Shown here in pieces: positions 45,450 to 54,149 of a DNA stretch of 64,000 nt; the first letter of the stretch is position 1; each line of letters starts with the position of its first letter. The position numbers and the translations under genes are program-made. The stretch is from positions 1 through 64,000 of the forward strand of contig JADGEQ010000034.1 of assembly GCA_016744295.1 (NCBI GenBank). Reading direction: 5' to 3'. This DNA is from Desulfobacteraceae bacterium. Lineage in GTDB: Bacteria; Desulfobacterota; Desulfobacteria; Desulfobacterales; Desulfobacteraceae. The notes under the pieces are model-generated. The model worked only from the letters and a program-made list of their open reading frames with translations, was not told the DNA's origin and ran no database searches.

Positions 45450-46634
45450 CTATTTCCCTGCGATATCATATTCCAGCTTGGCGCTTAGCAAGATATAATT
45501 ATTGTCATAATTTTTGTCCGACCAGTTTGAATTTCGTTTCTCATAACCGTACTTACATGCCATGGAGAAGCGCTTGGTGAATAAATATTTCAGTTGAGCC
45601 GAAGAATTCCACACCTTATCCGATCTTGAGCTATTCTGATAATCCCGATCCTGGTAATCAACGGTCATTTCCAGATCAAGCTTGTCAACAAACAGATAGC
45701 CAAACATTAGATAGGCGGAATGCCCCTCATAGTACTCCTGACCTTCTCCAAAGTTATTAAAGTTCTTGTCCAGGGACAAAAAATATCGAGCTTTGGCAGC
45801 CATGCCATTCAAAGATAGGTTCCAGACAAAAACACTAACATCATCTTCAGGTACATCGTCAAATTGTCGATCATGATACCCCACTGCCGCATTCAGGGAA
45901 AAAAACTGATATTCCTTTTCATAGGCAGCAGATACTTGCTGGGACAGATAGGTGGAGGTCGTTTTCGCATAATTTTTATTCCAGATATTGTACTCCAGTT
46001 TGATCAGCGAGGTTGGATCGAGGTAATATTTAAGATCAAAGTCTCCTTGGTTCCCCTTACTGTCCTCATTTAGATTATCTATATAATTCATCCTCAGGTT
46101 TGTATACCTGACGTCCATGTCCAATCTGTCATTAATGGAATAACTCAGATACGGAGAAAAGGAATTTTGTTCATATTTTTCCCGATTTACATCATTTCCC
46201 AGATCATCCAAGGAGCCTGTTACTCTAGATTTTATGTATTTTTCTTCAATGCCAACCAGCAGATGCTCCGTGGCCTGGGTCTGGGCAAACAAGAGCAAAT
46301 CATGACCGTAATAGTCGTCATCGTCTACCCTGTCATCACCTGAATACTTGTTTGCAGAAAAAAAATAATCAAATATAATTTGGCTCTTTGGAGTGGTGTA
46401 CCCAAAGTTAAACCCGGGTTTCACCACGTATGAGCTCACTGAAACCTCTTGAGATACATCTGCATAATAGTTAGAATCATGACCATAGGATGCTTCGATA
46501 GAGGGAATAAAAACAACTTTTCCAGAATAAAAACTGTCTGAGTCATCGGTTCCAGCTAAGCCTGTGTCCATATATGCGAAACAAAGCAAACCCCAAACTA
46601 CCAAACCAATGCCCGCTTGTTTATATGTTTTCAT
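45450..46634 (-). CDS. outer-membrane beta-barrel protein of the export operon
   Basis: A 394-aa protein with a signal peptide ending near TGLAG, followed by alternating amphipathic beta strands rich in Tyr and Asp (DIAG, YYADV, DDYYGHDLLL). The C-terminus is LLSAKLEYDIAGK. It resembles the barrel proteins found in EPS operons with Wza, Wzz and BY-kinase genes. It probably acts as a secretin-like or glycan-export pore partner. The exact family is uncertain. Confidence 0.75.
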   Translation of the reverse strand: MKTYKQAGIGLVVWGLLCFAYMDTGLAGTDDSDSFYSGKVVFIPSIEASYGHDSNYYADVSQEVSVSSYVVKPGFNFGYTTPKSQIIFDYFFSANKYSGDDRVDDDDYYGHDLLLFAQTQATEHLLVGIEEKYIKSRVTGSLDDLGNDVNREKYEQNSFSPYLSYSINDRLDMDVRYTNLRMNYIDNLNEDSKGNQGDFDLKYYLDPTSLIKLEYNIWNKNYAKTTSTYLSQQVSAAYEKEYQFFSLNAAVGYHDRQFDDVPEDDVSVFVWNLSLNGMAAKARYFLSLDKNFNNFGEGQEYYEGHSAYLMFGYLFVDKLDLEMTVDYQDRDYQNSSRSDKVWNSSAQLKYLFTKRFSMACKYGYEKRNSNWSDKNYDNNYILLSAKLEYDIAGK

Positions 46635-46695
46635 AATGTTTATTCTCTTCCTAATTATGTCCGTTTTTGTAATTATTTTTTTTATGGGTTTTTTC

Positions 46696-47322
46696 TTATG
46701 TGTTTGTGCCTACTGGTTCGTCTGGGGGGACGGGGGGATCGTTCAATGGATTCTTGTCCATCTCCTTTTGTTCTTTTATGGGGCTGTATATTTTCTTAAC
46801 CTGAATTTTGAATTGAGTGGTGGCTTCCCCTGGCATTGTGTCTAGGGTAACAACCTGTTGATTGGTGTCTGGATCTATCTGAACATTCACTATTAAAATA
46901 TCATTTCCCACGGTGGGAGCTTCGGAAACAATGGCGGAAACAATTTGTTCCTCTACACCCGGGTCGGCCGCGGTGACGACCTTTATTAAATCAGCCGAGA
47001 GTTCAGGCGATGCAACCTTTGCAACAACAAAAGCCACTTCATATGCAAGTTCCGGGGCAATTTCCAGAACCGATTCTGCAATTGCTACCGCAGCTTCGGG
47101 GGCTGATATTGCTGCGGCTTCAGCCACCTCCACCGGGTCTTCGCCTGCTGCAATAGCCTGCTGAACTGCAGTCGTTGGATCTCCGCCGGCTTCGATTATG
47201 GCGACAACGATACTTTCAGCTCCGCTGATTCCGGGTAACACTGCCATCATAAGGCAGATTCCCGTAACCCAGTTTAAACACTTCTTATACATCACAACTC
47301 GGTGACTCATTTTTCTTTTCAT
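46696..47322 (-). CDS. secreted Ala-rich repetitive protein of unknown function
   Basis: A 208-aa protein starting with a signal peptide (WVTGICLMMAVLPGISGAE). A region of degenerate Ala/Val/Glu-rich repeats follows, such as IIEAGGDPTTAVQQAIAAG. The tail is Pro-rich. GGGAGGTTCTG precedes the ATG. It is the first gene of the export operon and is probably periplasmic or surface-exposed. Similar Ala-rich proteins sit at the head of some EPS operons. I do not recognise a domain. Confidence 0.65.
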   Translation of the reverse strand: MKRKMSHRVVMYKKCLNWVTGICLMMAVLPGISGAESIVVAIIEAGGDPTTAVQQAIAAGEDPVEVAEAAAISAPEAAVAIAESVLEIAPELAYEVAFVVAKVASPELSADLIKVVTAADPGVEEQIVSAIVSEAPTVGNDILIVNVQIDPDTNQQVVTLDTMPGEATTQFKIQVKKIYSPIKEQKEMDKNPLNDPPVPPDEPVGTNT

Positions 47323-47818
47323 CAGAACCTCCCGTTGTTTCTAAAAATTGTTCAGGATTTTACTCAATTATGATCGATTCCCTTAATCGATTTTTCTATT
47401 TTTTTGATTCGTTATCTCAAAGAAGCAACTCTATTGATATATATGCGCAATACTTCTGGGACCTTTGCCAACTAGTGTATTTAGCGTGCCATCCAGAGCC
47501 TCAAATTCTCCTGCAATTTCAGGCTGTCCTTAGGCCAAATTTATCAGGAACCATAGAAAAATACGTATTTAAATGAGTGATCCATTGGATATAGCTCCGC
47601 ACGGTCATTTACATTAGATGCTTTGAATAAACGGATGTCAAGTGCTCCTAATATGGATAATATGGAATAAAATCGCTAAAATCGCTTTTGTTGACCAGTA
47701 TAATTTGAATACTAAAAAAGCCTCCAAAAGGCAAGAGAAATACCTAAATTGATTCAATACGGCAGGGTATCAGTCCTTTCAACTCACATTTCGCAACAAG
47801 GGCCCATTCCCATGTCAT
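47323..47818. other. intergenic region between the export operon and an intron remnant
   Basis: About 500 A/T-rich bases that should hold the promoter of the minus-strand export operon. No confident -35/-10 pair is evident. TGGCACGCTAAATACA on the minus strand is a partial sigma-54 match with the -12 GC missing. A weak hairpin with a T-run lies near 47715-47732. No gene seen. Confidence 0.45.
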
Positions 47819-48082
47819 TTACGAAAATCCATGGTCAAGTTCCCCGAATACTTTCCGGCTGATGACATGCTTATAATAATTTATCCAGCCGCGTATGAAG
47901 GTACTCAGTTTGGCAATAACGACGTCGGTTCGCCTGGTCTTATTGGCATTCAGATAGTCTCTGACTTTAACTTTAATATTTATAATGCTGGATTTTGAAG
48001 GCTTGATCAGAAGTTTGCCTTTGTATTTCCTGACGTTAAAGCCAAGAGAATCAAAGCCATCATCAATATTTTTGTATTTCAA
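47819..48082 (-). pseudogene. C-terminal remnant of a group II intron maturase/reverse transcriptase
   Basis: Eighty-seven codons with GFNVRKYKGKLLIKPSKSS and FIRGWINYYKHVISRKVFGELD. These are the thumb and maturase-specific (GIIM) segments of group II intron-encoded proteins, which normally lie at the end of a protein of about 400-600 aa. The reverse transcriptase core is absent, and I could not find domain V of the intron RNA downstream. This is a decayed mobile element between the export operon and the sugar-nucleotide gene. Confidence 0.8.
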
Positions 48083-48202
48083 ACAGCTTGATGTGGTTTG
48101 GATATATTAGAAATGGTTCCAGTGAGTGCTGGACACCGATGAGAATATCCGATATTTGATAAACTATAGCGATTGCAGACATCTTATTTCATCAGGGGGA
48201 AT

Positions 48203-49147
48203 ATGCATTTAACAAAACGAGTTGCCGTAACCGGCGGATGCGGGTTTTTAGGATCACATTTATGTGAGAAACTTCTCTCTATGGGCAATGAGGTGATTTG
48301 TATTGATAATTGCTATTCAGGCCCTAAGAATAATATTTATCATCTATTGGAACATCCCGGGTTTGAGTTTTTACGTCATGACATCACCTTTCCCCTGTAT
48401 ATAGAGGTTGACGAAATATATAATCTGGCATGCCCGGCTTCCCCTGTGCATTATCAGAGAGATCCAGTTCAAACGACAAAAACCTGTATCCATGGTGCCA
48501 TCAATATGCTGGGACTTGCAAAAAGGGTCAATGCAAAAATTTTACAGGCCTCAACCAGTGAGGTTTATGGTGATCCTGAAGTTCATCCGCAACCTGAAAA
48601 TTATTGGGGCAGGGTAAACCCCATCGGCATCAGATCCTGTTATGATGAAGGAAAACGATGTGCTGAAACTCTTTTTTTTGATTACCATCGGCAGCATGGG
48701 CTAAATGTTAAGATTGCCAGAATTTTCAATACCTATGGCCCCAAAATGCATCCCAATGACGGAAGGGTTGTGTCCAATTTTATTTTACAGGCACTAAGGA
48801 ATAAAGATATTACTGTATACGGAGAGGGTACTCAGACCCGGTCATTCTGCTATGTTGATGATTTGATTGACGGCCTGATCAAATTGATGGGTACACAGGA
48901 TACCTTTACCGGTCCTGTTAATTTAGGAAATCCCGATGAAATAACCATCATGGAAATGGCTGATAAAATCATTAAAGTCGCGGGTTCGCAATCTGAGATC
49001 AAGAAAAAGCCTCTTCCATTGGACGACCCTTTGAGGCGAAAACCTGATATTCAACTGGCCAAAGAAATCTTATCATGGCAACCGTCAACTTCTCTGGAAC
49101 AGGGACTCGAAAAAACCATCAACTATTTTAAAGAGGTTTTAGGTTAA
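48203..49147 (+). CDS. UDP-glucuronate decarboxylase-like SDR epimerase (UXS type)
   Basis: A 314-aa extended short-chain dehydrogenase. The N-terminal NAD-binding motif is [17 protein letters not shown]. The catalytic [15 protein letters not shown] and SCYDEGKR (YxxxK) are characteristic of UDP-xylose synthases, and [11 protein letters not shown]-like [11 protein letters not shown] supports this. It would convert UDP-glucuronate to UDP-xylose or a 4-keto intermediate for the polysaccharide. CAGGGGGAAT precedes the ATG at 48203, 30 bases inside the longest frame. Confidence 0.88.
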   Translation: MHLTKRVAVTGGCGFLGSHLCEKLLSMGNEVICIDNCYSGPKNNIYHLLEHPGFEFLRHDITFPLYIEVDEIYNLACPASPVHYQRDPVQTTKTCIHGAINMLGLAKRVNAKILQASTSEVYGDPEVHPQPENYWGRVNPIGIRSCYDEGKRCAETLFFDYHRQHGLNVKIARIFNTYGPKMHPNDGRVVSNFILQALRNKDITVYGEGTQTRSFCYVDDLIDGLIKLMGTQDTFTGPVNLGNPDEITIMEMADKIIKVAGSQSEIKKKPLPLDDPLRRKPDIQLAKEILSWQPSTSLEQGLEKTINYFKEVLG

Positions 49148-49185
49148 GTCCGGGAATTAAAACCGGTAGACCTGTACAGGTAAAT

Positions 49186-50304
49186 ATGAATCTGCCTTCG
49201 GAACTTTCACTTGTCTTTTTGCTGTCCCGGTTTCACATGGACGGCCGAGCACGTATTAAAGCCCGGTCTTTCATGGAAAAAGGGATTGACTGGGTAACGT
49301 TTACACGGTACATGCGGGTTCATCGGTTGACAGGGCCGGTTTACAGCAACCTTGCCCGGCATTTCCCCGCCCGAGTGCCCCGGCAGCAGTTAATGGCTAT
49401 CAAAGCCATGGATCAAAATCATATCAAAAGGGGGCTGAACAACGCTGGCCAGGTGATCCGGCTGTCCTCTGCATTTAGGGACAAGGGAATTCCCATATTG
49501 TTCTGCAAGGGGGTCAGCCTTTCCATCCGGTTGTATCAAAATCCCCTGACCCGGCATTCCGGGGATATTGATCTGCTGGTTTCAACAAAAAATGTGCAGG
49601 TGGCCGAAGCCCTGCTTTTTTCCCTGGGCTATCGGCGGGTGGCCTCGTTGAAACATATGGATGCCGGACAATTCCGGCAATATATGCGTCTGCGCTTCCA
49701 TGCCCAGTACCGGGCGAAGGGTCTACCGCTGGTTGAACTCCACTGGCGGTTCTGCAACAACCGGCAAATGTTTCCCGTCAGGTTTGCCGACCTGTGGCGA
49801 CAGCGGCAGATCGTTTACCTGGGCAGGACTGAAATTCCCATTCCAGGGGATACTCACAACCTGGCTTTTTTGTTCATTCACGGTACAAAGCACGGATGGG
49901 AAAGATTTTTTTGGCTTAAAGATATTGCTGATTATATTGCCCTGGCAAAGCCTGGTGAGTTGAAAAACTGGCTGGCCCAGGCAAGGGAACACCGTATTGG
50001 CCATTTTGCAATGGAAGGATTCTTTCTATTGGAACGGTTCTACGGAAGCCGGCTGCACCCAGACATGGACAATACTTCCGGATGGCAGGTGAGATTGGCG
50101 GCGAAAATTGTTTCTTGCACCTGGAGTTGGAATGACAGGCTCTCCGGAATCCTGGCTTTATTCCTTCATAAGGTTTTATTTTTCAATCGGTTTCACTATT
50201 TGTCCTTTATCAGATCCCAGGTACGGTCACGATCCATGCTTACAGGAACAGAGGCGCATTCGGAATTTTATGAAAGATTCAAAAAATTCATCAAATGGAA
50301 ATGA
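49186..50304 (+). CDS. nucleotidyltransferase family protein (NTP_transf_5)
   Basis: A 372-aa protein of the putative nucleotidyltransferase group. The key segments are ILFCKGVSLSIRLY and RHSGDIDLLVSTKNV, with the metal-binding GDIDLL motif. LVELHWRFCNN and FLFIHGTKHGWERFFWLKDIADYI follow. Such genes are frequent next to exosortase/EPS regions and in peptide clusters with HPr-kinase-like, PqqD-like and sulfotransferase genes, all of which occur in the next 14 kb. The reaction is unknown. It is cotranscribed with the UXS gene and ends at a strong terminator. Confidence 0.78.
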   Translation: MNLPSELSLVFLLSRFHMDGRARIKARSFMEKGIDWVTFTRYMRVHRLTGPVYSNLARHFPARVPRQQLMAIKAMDQNHIKRGLNNAGQVIRLSSAFRDKGIPILFCKGVSLSIRLYQNPLTRHSGDIDLLVSTKNVQVAEALLFSLGYRRVASLKHMDAGQFRQYMRLRFHAQYRAKGLPLVELHWRFCNNRQMFPVRFADLWRQRQIVYLGRTEIPIPGDTHNLAFLFIHGTKHGWERFFWLKDIADYIALAKPGELKNWLAQAREHRIGHFAMEGFFLLERFYGSRLHPDMDNTSGWQVRLAAKIVSCTWSWNDRLSGILALFLHKVLFFNRFHYLSFIRSQVRSRSMLTGTEAHSEFYERFKKFIKWK

Positions 50305-50393
50305 TACATGGGACTATCCGTAATGTTCCGAGGGTCACTGAATGCTATATAAATAGGCAAATCCAGTAACTCAAAGTGTTGATTTGCCGTGTA

Positions 50394-50431
50394 TGCCCCC
50401 GGAATGAGACGTATTCCGGGAGCATTTTTTT
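50394..50431 (+). terminator. rho-independent terminator
   Basis: TGCCCCCGGAAT pairs with ATTCCGGGAGCA around a short loop, followed by TTTTTTT on the plus strand. It ends the UXS-nucleotidyltransferase transcript and faces the convergent small-protein operon. Confidence 0.9.
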
Positions 50432-50444
50432 GAACCGGCCTGGT

Positions 50445-50765
50445 TCAGCCGACTTTGGGCCGGTTGAATACAGCTTCGTATAGATGTCCGTCTTCCATGG
50501 TCTGCACTGGTGTCATAAAAATATGGAGGTCGCCCAGAGTTTCATGTTTCAGGGTCATGGTCATCTGTTCAAAAGGTCCCTGCCCGTCCATTTCAGTCTT
50601 GTCCGACTTGAACAACAGAGCGAACACCTCATATCCATCCTTATAAATTTTAGCATTTACCTCTATTTCAGTCAGCTCCAATGGAAAGGTGCTGTTCTCC
50701 AATACTAGGTCATAGGTGGAACCCTTTGTTGTGTTAAACGTTTCCAAACTAATTTCGCTTGTCAT
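50445..50765 (-). CDS. small DUF6916-like protein
   Basis: A 106-aa soluble, mostly beta protein. It contains FNTTKGSTYDLVLENSTFPLELTEIEV and the C-terminal MTPVQTMEDGHLYEAVFNRPKV, resembling DUF6916-type proteins that accompany tail-collar (MdpB-like) genes. The (L/I)YEAV ending is shared with the 143-aa protein encoded at 52676. It is the last gene of the minus-strand operon 53107-50445. Function unknown. Confidence 0.6.
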   Translation of the reverse strand: MTSEISLETFNTTKGSTYDLVLENSTFPLELTEIEVNAKIYKDGYEVFALLFKSDKTEMDGQGPFEQMTMTLKHETLGDLHIFMTPVQTMEDGHLYEAVFNRPKVG

Positions 50766-50880
50766 ATCCGCCTTTCTTTTATATCTGCCGGATACCCATG
50801 GGAAATGGGGTCCCCGGTCGTTGCCGTCATTAATTTGCCCTAAAAGCCCAAAGGTTTGCCAGCGTAGTTCAGTCCATTGA

Positions 50881-51405
50881 TCAGTTACGGGACGGAAACA
50901 ATCCGACCAGGGCCATGCAGAAGTTCAGGACCGTATAGGGTTGTTTATTTTCATGGGGCCGGCTTAGTCCGGCCTGCGCCAAGGCGCTGGAGGACATCGT
51001 GACAGGTTGTGTAACCGGCAGTTCTTTATAATTCTTCGTTTTTTTATAATTCCCAAAATAGCCATTGGTCGGGCTGGCGTCCTCCGCCCCCCCTTTGCAG
51101 GCCACAGCGGTATGGGTATGGCTGGGCATATGATATTCAGTGAGGACGAGTTCCGAAGTTCCTCCGTTCTGGGCAATTTGACGCGGAGACAGACCAGGGC
51201 CCCTGCCCCAATGCATGGGGACCTTCCCCCTCAAGTCCGGCAGGGCAAAGGTGGTTCTTCCGTCCCCCCCGTAAAAGGTATTGATAACGGCAAAAAGCGT
51301 GGTATGCTGGCCAATACTCATCATTTGGCCGTCGCAAAACGCCCAGCCTCTGGGGGCAAAGCTATTGGCAAATATTCTTATTTCTCCTATAAAAGGCTCA
51401 CCCAT
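50881..51405 (-). CDS. tail-collar (MdpB-like) protein, copy 1
   Basis: A 174-aa protein of the phage tail-collar family, also known as microcystin-dependent-protein-like. GEIRIFANSFAPRGWAFCDG is the hallmark start, with LPDLRGKVPMHWGRGPG and HTHTA in the middle and a C-terminal NFCMALVGLFPSRN. No other phage structural genes are nearby, so this is not a prophage. Three paralogues lie in a row. Role unknown; perhaps a surface or contractile-injection-type tip component. Confidence 0.82.
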   Translation of the reverse strand: MGEPFIGEIRIFANSFAPRGWAFCDGQMMSIGQHTTLFAVINTFYGGDGRTTFALPDLRGKVPMHWGRGPGLSPRQIAQNGGTSELVLTEYHMPSHTHTAVACKGGAEDASPTNGYFGNYKKTKNYKELPVTQPVTMSSSALAQAGLSRPHENKQPYTVLNFCMALVGLFPSRN

Positions 51406-51480
51406 TGTAAATTCTCCTTATTTCCTGCGTCAGTTTCCTGCGCATTGCTTACTAGTGAAAAATCACCGGTTTCTGCCACA

Positions 51481-52020
51481 TCAATTCCGCGAAGGGAAAG
51501 TACCTTGCAGGGCGATACAGAAGTTGACCACCTGGCAGGGCTGCATGTTATTATGAACCTCTCCGCCACCGATTGATTTTATCGTGCCTGCGGCCATGGT
51601 TGTCAGATTGGTGGGAGGGCCGAATACCGGCACGGGCGCGTTATCTTTATCCACGGATGCTGCAAGCATTCGATCAGAACCGCCACCGGGGATACTGGTA
51701 GTCGCATTATCACTGGTGGCTTTCATGGAATGGGTGTGGGCGCCGAGGGTGTCGTTATTGAGGGCGACGTTTTCCAGGCCCCCTCTGATTCCCCGTTCAT
51801 AGGCGTATGGCGTACGCGTATCAATATGTACGGGAACCCTGCCACGCAACTCAGGCAGTCCGAAGGTGCTTACCCCGTCACCGCCGTAAGCCGTTCCCAC
51901 CAAGGCATACAGGGGTTGGTTCTGGGTTATGGGCAGGATCTGGCCGTTGCAAAACGCCCAGCCCCTGGGTGCAAAGTTGAATCCGAACATGCGGATTTCG
52001 CTGATAAAAGGCTCACTCAT
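51481..52020 (-). CDS. tail-collar (MdpB-like) protein, copy 2
   Basis: A 179-aa paralogue of the neighbouring genes. ISEIRMFGFNFAPRGWAFCNG starts the collar domain. LPELRGRVPVHIDTRTPY and GAHTHSMKA follow, and the C-terminus is CIALQGTFPSRN. The middle loop differs from the other copies, with a Ser/Gly-rich insert near IPGGGSDRM, suggesting diversified binding surfaces. A ribosome binding site (GGGGAAAAATT) precedes the ATG. Confidence 0.82.
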   Translation of the reverse strand: MSEPFISEIRMFGFNFAPRGWAFCNGQILPITQNQPLYALVGTAYGGDGVSTFGLPELRGRVPVHIDTRTPYAYERGIRGGLENVALNNDTLGAHTHSMKATSDNATTSIPGGGSDRMLAASVDKDNAPVPVFGPPTNLTTMAAGTIKSIGGGEVHNNMQPCQVVNFCIALQGTFPSRN

Positions 52021-52090
52021 AATTTTTCCCCTTTCAATAATACGTTGGAATATTCATGGTCCTGTTTTTCACTATTTACGGGAAAGCCGT

Positions 52091-52627
52091 TCAATTGCGC
52101 GACGGGTATGCCCCCACCAGGGAGATGATAGCGGTGATGCAGTAAAAGGGCATCATATTGCTGTGGGGCTGGCTGTTGCCAGAATTTTCAATGGTATCGG
52201 GGGCAAAATTTTGCCTGTCCGCTTCAACCGTTCCATCGTCGTAAAAAAAGTCTGCGGCAGTTGCCGCCACTCTGGTTGCGGGCTCGTTTGCAACGGCTGT
52301 TTCATTGGACCCCACCATGGGATGGTTATGGGAAGGGATCTGGTTCAGGATCAGGTGGGACTGTTCAAACCCGAACCGGTATCCCTGGGTCCGTGGGGTT
52401 AAACCAGGTCCCTGGCCGAAATGCATGGGAAGCCGTCCCCGCATATCTGGAAGACCAAAGTTCGTAATCCCGTTGCCGCCGTACATGGTGCTCAGCAGGC
52501 TAAACAGGGCATCGTTCTGTGAAACGGATAATAATTGCCCATCGCACAGGGCCCAGTTACGGGGAGCGTAGTTTCCGCCGAACATGCGGATTTCACCGAG
52601 AAAAGGATCTGACATAATACTCTCCAA
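52091..52627 (-). CDS. tail-collar (MdpB-like) protein, copy 3
   Basis: A 178-aa paralogue. LGEIRMFGGNYAPRNWALCDG opens the collar domain and LPDMRGRLPMHFGQGPGL is shared with copy 1. The C-terminus is AIISLVGAYPSRN. The conserved FPSRN-type end is shared by all three. Preceded by an operon gene encoding a 143-aa acidic protein. Copies 1 and 3 are more alike in the GQGPGL/GRGPGL segment than either is to copy 2. Confidence 0.82.
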   Translation of the reverse strand: MESIMSDPFLGEIRMFGGNYAPRNWALCDGQLLSVSQNDALFSLLSTMYGGNGITNFGLPDMRGRLPMHFGQGPGLTPRTQGYRFGFEQSHLILNQIPSHNHPMVGSNETAVANEPATRVAATAADFFYDDGTVEADRQNFAPDTIENSGNSQPHSNMMPFYCITAIISLVGAYPSRN

Positions 52628-52675
52628 AGTTTAGAATGTTAAAAGATGCACATATGATCAAAAATGGTCGGATTG

Positions 52676-53107
52676 TCAGGCCCCAGGCCCACCCACCTGG
52701 ACAACCTTTGAAAGAAAAAATGCCCCTGAAGACTCCCCGTTTTTTTTCAATGTCCCCTGCAACACGGCTTCATAAATTTCCCCCGCCGGCAATTGGGTAA
52801 ACGCACCTATCTTTTCACTGGTGCCACCGGTCATAGCCTGTCCTGCCGCTGCCGGTGTCACAGAAAAATTGGTGGCGCCCCAGCTGTTCTTCAATACACC
52901 GCTCTGGCTGCGAAAAAAACCGGTGGTAATGGAGCCGATGCCCTTCTCCCCGTCCGTTGGTCGGATTGAAAAGCTTATGGAGACACTGTCGTCCAGATCT
53001 GTCAATACGGTAAAGTATCCAGACACTTCAGAATCGTTAATTTCATCGGGGTGGGCGTCAAGAACCTGTGGTTCCTGATCTTTTACTTCCTGGTTTTCTT
53101 CAGTCAT
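52676..53107 (-). CDS. 143-aa hypothetical protein, first gene of the tail-collar operon
   Basis: A 143-aa protein with an acidic, disordered N-terminus (TEENQEVKDQEPQVLDAHPDE) and a beta-rich body with Gly/Ser-rich turns. No signal peptide or membrane segment. The C-terminal AGEIYEAVLQGTLKKN resembles the C-terminus of the small DUF6916-like protein at the other end of the operon. Function unrecognised. It heads the operon, whose promoter region holds a palindrome at 53255-53269. Confidence 0.6.
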   Translation of the reverse strand: MTEENQEVKDQEPQVLDAHPDEINDSEVSGYFTVLTDLDDSVSISFSIRPTDGEKGIGSITTGFFRSQSGVLKNSWGATNFSVTPAAAGQAMTGGTSEKIGAFTQLPAGEIYEAVLQGTLKKNGESSGAFFLSKVVQVGGPGA

Positions 53108-53254
53108 GATCTGCTCCTTTAATTTGAGTTAAAATGAAACAAACGATAGGCTTTATTGATCGAAAATTAAACGAAGCCACTGAATCAGATGTGGTTTCAT
53201 AGAGATCCTTACATGGCGTGGCGATTGTCAGCAAGTTTTTCAGATTAACAAAAT

Positions 53255-53269
53255 CGATTGAATCAATCG
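53255..53269. promoter_or_regulatory. perfect 15-base palindrome, possible operator
   Basis: CGATTGA-A-TCAATCG is a perfect 7-1-7 inverted repeat in the 480-base gap between the divergently transcribed tail-collar operon and the plus-strand genes. It is about 150 bases upstream of the operon start. Its symmetry suggests a dimeric regulator site. No regulator gene is in the adjacent region. Confidence 0.45.
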
Positions 53270-53427
53270 CACAATAGCAAATACTTTAATTATTCAGAGA
53301 ACTCATATTTGCCTGTAGTTAAGATAGCGAGCCTTTTAATAAGAAAGATATAAGGGCATTTGCTATAGTTCTGATTTTTAGACAATGAACAGATCAATAC
53401 AAATAGCGATACAAAAGAACCAACCAA

Positions 53428-53541
53428 ATGTCAAATGTTTTTAAAAAAATAATGCAAATCGAATCAGCAGATAACAACTGGGATTTCAGGCAATTAAACA
53501 AATTGCAACGGATGGCAGTTGATTTTAAACCAGGATCATAG
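53428..53541 (+). CDS. 37-aa open frame, candidate small peptide
   Basis: A short frame starting MSNVFKKIMQIESADNNW and ending VDFKPGS, in the same direction as the downstream acetyltransferase gene. No Shine-Dalgarno precedes the ATG, and codon use is A/T-rich. It may be a small peptide gene or a chance frame. It is mentioned because the neighbouring region carries peptide-modifying enzymes without an identified substrate. Confidence 0.25.
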   Translation: MSNVFKKIMQIESADNNWDFRQLNKLQRMAVDFKPGS

Positions 53542-53593
53542 TAATAGGATCTATCTATCAACCCATAATCCGAATCCTCGTTAGGAAATTCTT

Positions 53594-54070
53594 ATGACAG
53601 TCCCCAACCTTTCTTTCCGGCCCATGCAAAAAAAAGATTTACCCTTCTCATTTAATGTGTACGCCTCAACCCGCAGGGAAGAGATGGCGATAAGCGGATG
53701 GCCGGATCAGGAAATTGAAGACTTCCTGATTTCCCAGGGCACTGCCCAGCATACGTTTTACAATGAGAATTATACCGGAGCTGAATATGATATTATTTGC
53801 CTGGCGGGCGAAGACATTGGGCGACTTTATGTCCATTGGGCCAGAGAAGAAGTGCGAGTCATGGACATCGCATTGCTGCCGCCTTATCTCGGCAGGGGAA
53901 TCGGTACCGAAATTATACAGGACTTAATCACCCGGGCAACGGAAAAGGGGCTTTCCCCCACTCTGCATGTGGAACAGAATAACCCTGCCCGGAACCTGTT
54001 CAAACGACTGGGCTTTGTGTTTGTGGAAGCACGTGGTATCTATCATTTCATGAAATATCCCCTTGGCTAA
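53594..54070 (+). CDS. GNAT-family N-acetyltransferase
   Basis: A 158-aa acetyltransferase. The acetyl-CoA-binding motif is LLPPYLGRGIGTEIIQDLI (R/QxxGxG/A form), followed by HVEQNNPARNLFKRLGFVFV. It uses acetyl-CoA to modify an amine. Such genes often accompany tail-collar genes, so it may act on the tail-collar proteins or a product of the locus. A remnant of a second GNAT gene lies immediately downstream. The start codon follows a modest AGGAAATTCTT sequence. Confidence 0.82.
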   Translation: MTVPNLSFRPMQKKDLPFSFNVYASTRREEMAISGWPDQEIEDFLISQGTAQHTFYNENYTGAEYDIICLAGEDIGRLYVHWAREEVRVMDIALLPPYLGRGIGTEIIQDLITRATEKGLSPTLHVEQNNPARNLFKRLGFVFVEARGIYHFMKYPLG

Positions 54071-54149
54071 CCCACCAGGGGTTTGCGGCGGCACCCAAAA
54101 CCCGGCGTATTCTTTTCAAGGATGGCCATGAGAACATCCCCTTTTTCCC

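Noticed and set aside
47480-47500. sigma-54-like promoter TGGCACG-CTAA-ATACA for the export operon
   Set aside because: The -12 element has AC where GC is required and only three of five bases match.
19029-50304. exosortase-linked polysaccharide system (PEP-CTERM type)
   Set aside because: The gene set resembles such loci, but no exosortase or PEP-CTERM protein was found among the products.
50881-52627. prophage remnant suggested by tail-collar genes
   Set aside because: No capsid, terminase, integrase or other tail genes are present; MdpB-like tail-collar proteins often occur in bacterial chromosomes outside phages.
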